From: DATDCV01 sp036524155
GTDB taxonomy: Bacteria; Verrucomicrobiota; Verrucomicrobiia; Limisphaerales; UBA8199
DNA length: 8,792 nucleotides
Assembly: GCA_036524155.1 (NCBI GenBank)
Contig: DATDCV010000640.1
Span: forward strand, 1 to 8,792
Direction: 5' to 3'
The notes below the pieces were generated by a model. It was not told the origin of the DNA. It did not search any database and worked only from the letters and a program-made list of their open reading frames with translations. Shown here one piece after another: positions 5,795-8,792 of this stretch; position 1 is the stretch's first letter, and the number at the start of each line of letters is the position of its first letter. The position numbers and the translations under genes were made by a program.

Positions 5795-8792
5795 TCAATT
5801 CAACGAGAGATTGACCCGCGCTGAGCCGCGGTAAGCAGAATCCACAGGTTTGGGTGCAATGAGGAAAAGCCGTTCGGCTGTGATCTGCCCGTTCTTGAGT
5901 AACTCCGCCTGCACCGCGTTCGCCCGTGCTTGCATGAGGCGGACGAAGGCGTCCGCCGGCACCTCGGTTTTCCGGGCAAGCAGGGCTTCCATCACCTCCA
6001 GTGTAAGCGCTCCGACCTCCGGGTTTTGCTTCAACAGCATGGCGTCTGCTTTGGCTTGCTGCCAGGCTGCCGCTTTTGGACTGTTCTTCTTACGCAGCGG
6101 CAGCCAGCCCACGGCGCGGTCAAGCAGACTGAGCCGACTCGCCGGTTTTGGCTTGGCGGTCCTGGGTGGCTGATTAGTGCTGACCCCAGATTCCGTGAAC
6201 TCGCGCAACGCGGCAGTAAGGTTGGTCCCGTACTGTTTTACCAGCGCAGACCGCAGGAGCCTTTCGTAAGAGCCAGGTTCGACCTGGAAGGCTTGCGCAT
6301 CAGCGGGCACTTGGCCCACCGTCGAGAGTTCCTGCAACCTGGCAGTTTTGGCCTGTTCCCGCACTATCTGTTGGGTGAGGGCATCGCGGTCCAGTTGCGG
6401 ATCCGCGGCGCCCTCGATTTCGAGATTCACCGCCGGACGGTCCAGCAGGGCCGTGCTCAGTTTCTCGAGTTTGTTGGTCTCGCCTTCGACGAACCGGGCC
6501 TCGCCGGGGACGAACTCCACGTAGCTAAGCTCCTCGCCGCCGCCCACGAGTGCGCCCAGGAGTTTAAACGGCGAGGTTGCAGCCTTAGCGATGAGATTGA
6601 CGATGACCTTGAGAATGATCGGGCCGACGCTGAACTGGGGATCATCTAGGCGGCCGTCCACGGGCACGTCCAGGGCGATCTGGCCGTGACGGTCCTTGAG
6701 GAGCGCCACGGCGAGTTTTACCGGTAATTTGGTGGCGTCGGGACTGTCATTGCGCGAGCCGAGCATGAGTTGGTCAATGCGGATATTGTTCGCGGCCTGC
6801 AGATGTCCCTGCTGGATGGCATAGTTGAGGTCAAGTGAAAGCCGGCCTTTGTTCAGGGGATGCCCCCCGTATTTCTCCATGTACGGCGTGAACGGCGTGA
6901 GCTGGAGGCCGCGGTTGGTGAACGTGAGGTTGAGCGACAGATCGCGCGCCAGAGGGTCAAGTGTGCCGCGCAACGCGAAGGGTGAGGCCTCGTCCAGCGT
7001 ACCGGCAAGATCGACCTGGGGCGGCGCGCCGGCCTGAGTTGAAAGCCCTTTGACCGTGCCGCCGAATTTTTGAACGTCGAACGAACACGCCGGCTTGACC
7101 GACTCATCGCCAAAGTGGATCGAGGCATTTTCCAACGCCAGCTCGCCAAGCTGAATCGGAAAAGCCGGTCCGGCGGCGCCGCGGTTGGTTTGGTTGCCGG
7201 TCGGCTGGGCCGGCGCGGAGGGTAGGATCGCCAGGAAGTTGGGCGTTTTGTCCGGGCCAACGATGACGCTGGTTTTCAGGCCGGCAAAACGGATTTGCTC
7301 GATCGCGGCGCGGTTGGGCTGCAGGTCAACATCGATGCCTTTCACTGTGAGGTCGGTCCAGCGGACAAACTCCTTGAACAAGACCTGGTCCTGGGTTACG
7401 AGGTTCGTCACCGCCAACTCGCCGGCGAAGTGAAGTTTGGGTCCCGCACCATCCGGCGAAGCGTACTTGATGCGGCTCTTTGTCCCGAACGCGCCGCTGA
7501 CGATCGCCAGTTTCACCTGGCCTTCGACCCATGGCTGGAACGCGCGCAACTCCAGGCCGGCAACTCCCATTTCGGCGTCCACTGCCGGCGTGTACGGCCA
7601 GACCGTGGCCCGGGCGGACACGGTCCCGGTCGCGTTGACTCGGGCCGAAAGCTCGGTCGCGACCGGCGCATTGCTGGGGAACTGAAAGCCCTCGAGGGTG
7701 AGCGAGAGTTGGTCGACGCGCAGCACGGCAGGTTGAAGTGGCTGCCTATCTTCGAGGTGCGCAGCGCAGCCTCGAAACACGACTTTGCCCGATGTGACGC
7801 TCCAATCGCCTCCCGCAGGTGCTGGCGGGTTGTTGGTCTCGCTCGGTGGTCGGTTGGTGGAAGCCAACAGGCTGAGGAGGTTCAGCGTTCCGTCCTTTTC
7901 ACGACGCGCGAGCAACGCGGCCCCCTCCAGTTCCACCAGCCCGACGTGTATGCGCTTCTCGGCCAGGGCGGCCGAAAGTTGGTCCACCGCGAATCTGGGG
8001 AGGTGAAGAACCGTTTCATCACCGCCGGGGGATTTAATTTCGAGATCCGACACTCGGAGGACAAGGTTGGAGACTGTGACGGCCTGCGTGTTGGCGCTTG
8101 GCTGGCGATCGAACTTTAGCTCCAAATCCGTTTTCCCGGAAGCGACTTGACCTCGAAAAAAGGGTGCGAGATACGGTTGATAACGTTTCAGGTCAAGACC
8201 GGCGATCTTGAGAGCGCCCGCGCCACGTTGGGGATTCATCGAACAAGTGCCCGTCAGGCTGAGGGTCTCTTCCGCATCTGTGGTGAACTCGGCCTGTATC
8301 GCCGCGTCGGAATCAGGCCGGGTTGTGAAGTTCGTCAGGTGGAAGGACAAGGGCTTGAGCAGGGTGCGGAAAGGGGGGGACGTCGTCGCGTCCTCGAATT
8401 GCACCGAGGCGCGCTCGAGCCGGTAGTCCGCCAGCGTGAATTCCCAGGGCGCGGAAGGTTGCGCCTTGGTTTCGAGGACGGTCTTCGCCGCCTGTCGCAG
8501 GACCAGCGAGACAAGGTTGACGGCGCCATCGGAGCGGCGGCGCACGAGCGCAGCAGGGTCGCTCACCACGATCGAGCCAATGCGGGCTTGCCGCGCCCGC
8601 CAGTCCAACTGACCCTCGCGGACCGTATACGATGGCACGGCGAGCACAATCTCGCCCGTGCCAGGGTCCTTGAGCTGAAGGTTGGTGAGGGTCGCCGTGA
8701 AATTGGATACGACAAGGTCCAAGCCGTTGGTGTTTAACTCGACGCGGTAGTCGCCCGCCACATCCAACGCGCCCTCGACAAGTTGGGCGCGG
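5795..8792 (-). CDS. DUF748/AsmA-like envelope protein (5' end missing)
   Basis: This reading frame stays open to the right edge of the window, so the N-terminus is missing; about 1000 residues are visible. Numbers here count from the codon at 8765-8767. The protein matches the DUF748 branch of AsmA-like proteins. Three units of about 214 residues each carry an ASVQFED-type strand (120-126, 334-340, 548-554), an AGLDLKRYQPYL-type segment (189-200, 403-414, 619-630) and an NLLSLL-type motif (84-89, 296-301, 510-515). The conserved core includes QFSVGPIILKVIVNLI (711-726), followed by an OmpA-like stretch, VEFVPGEARFVEG (750-762) through GAADPQLDRDAL (786-797). The C-terminal tail is helical. 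Related proteins (AsmA, TamB, YhdP) form long beta-grooves spanning the periplasm and are implicated in phospholipid movement or outer-membrane homeostasis. By analogy this one is probably anchored in the inner membrane by its unseen N-terminus. It is transcribed towards the DUF2959 gene. Confidence 0.9.
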   Translation of the reverse strand, partial: RAQLVEGALDVAGDYRVELNTNGLDLVVSNFTATLTNLQLKDPGTGEIVLAVPSYTVREGQLDWRARQARIGSIVVSDPAALVRRRSDGAVNLVSLVLRQAAKTVLETKAQPSAPWEFTLADYRLERASVQFEDATTSPPFRTLLKPLSFHLTNFTTRPDSDAAIQAEFTTDAEETLSLTGTCSMNPQRGAGALKIAGLDLKRYQPYLAPFFRGQVASGKTDLELKFDRQPSANTQAVTVSNLVLRVSDLEIKSPGGDETVLHLPRFAVDQLSAALAEKRIHVGLVELEGAALLARREKDGTLNLLSLLASTNRPPSETNNPPAPAGGDWSVTSGKVVFRGCAAHLEDRQPLQPAVLRVDQLSLTLEGFQFPSNAPVATELSARVNATGTVSARATVWPYTPAVDAEMGVAGLELRAFQPWVEGQVKLAIVSGAFGTKSRIKYASPDGAGPKLHFAGELAVTNLVTQDQVLFKEFVRWTDLTVKGIDVDLQPNRAAIEQIRFAGLKTSVIVGPDKTPNFLAILPSAPAQPTGNQTNRGAAGPAFPIQLGELALENASIHFGDESVKPACSFDVQKFGGTVKGLSTQAGAPPQVDLAGTLDEASPFALRGTLDPLARDLSLNLTFTNRGLQLTPFTPYMEKYGGHPLNKGRLSLDLNYAIQQGHLQAANNIRIDQLMLGSRNDSPDATKLPVKLAVALLKDRHGQIALDVPVDGRLDDPQFSVGPIILKVIVNLIAKAATSPFKLLGALVGGGEELSYVEFVPGEARFVEGETNKLEKLSTALLDRPAVNLEIEGAADPQLDRDALTQQIVREQAKTARLQELSTVGQVPADAQAFQVEPGSYERLLRSALVKQYGTNLTAALREFTESGVSTNQPPRTAKPKPASRLSLLDRAVGWLPLRKKNSPKAAAWQQAKADAMLLKQNPEVGALTLEVMEALLARKTEVPADAFVRLMQARANAVQAELLKNGQITAERLFLIAPKPVDSAYRGSARVNLSLN

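Noticed and set aside
6004..6015. GCGCTCCGACC inside the DUF748 gene matches part of the palindrome arm
   Set aside because: Only 11 bases are shared, there is no paired arm nearby, and the frame encodes a normal stretch of the protein.
7295..8119. 274-codon plus-strand frame inside the DUF748 gene, with similar frames at 5930-6649 and 8147-8737
   Set aside because: They lie opposite a well-recognised DUF748 reading frame and have low-complexity Arg-rich translations.

Overview
The window is GC-rich bacterial chromosomal DNA carrying six protein genes. All six look like parts of a Gram-negative cell envelope: one secreted protein, two lipoproteins, one multi-pass membrane protein, one small periplasmic protein and one very large AsmA/DUF748-type protein. 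I see no rRNA, tRNA, CRISPR array, transposase or phage gene. The weak or absent Shine-Dalgarno sites, the exported CBM-like protein, the DUF748 giant and the palindromic intergenic repeats together suggest a soil- or sediment-type verrucomicrobial bacterium (Pedosphaera-like). That assignment comes from general familiarity with such genomes and is not tested here.

Layout. Positions 1-258 are non-coding and hold GGGGAGAGG-type palindromes. A leftward gene (259-1008) encodes a secreted protein with a C-terminal jelly-roll, carbohydrate-binding-like domain. A divergent intergenic region (1009-1217) separates it from two rightward genes: a small helical lipoprotein (1218-1658) and, 40 bp later, a 745-residue EF-hand protein with three C-terminal membrane segments (1699-3936). 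A strong stem-loop (3953-3988) follows. Next is a 92-residue exported protein (4150-4428). A 562-bp gene-free stretch comes after it and ends in a 104-bp REPIN-like palindrome (4869-4972). The palindrome lies just upstream of a DUF2959-type lipoprotein gene (4997-5677). The right third (5795-8792) is a leftward DUF748/AsmA-like gene that converges on the lipoprotein gene and runs off the window at its 5' end.

How the genes fit together. The shared theme is the envelope, but no pathway is explicit. The 1218 and 1699 genes may be co-transcribed. DUF748/AsmA-like proteins belong to a class linked to lipid movement or outer-membrane homeostasis, and the lipoproteins could act in the same compartment. 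This functional link is inference only. The observations most worth a second look are the REPIN-like palindrome with a 50-codon ORF running through it, the EF-hand/CxxC/membrane protein of unknown function, and the regular 214-residue tandem repeat in the DUF748 protein.
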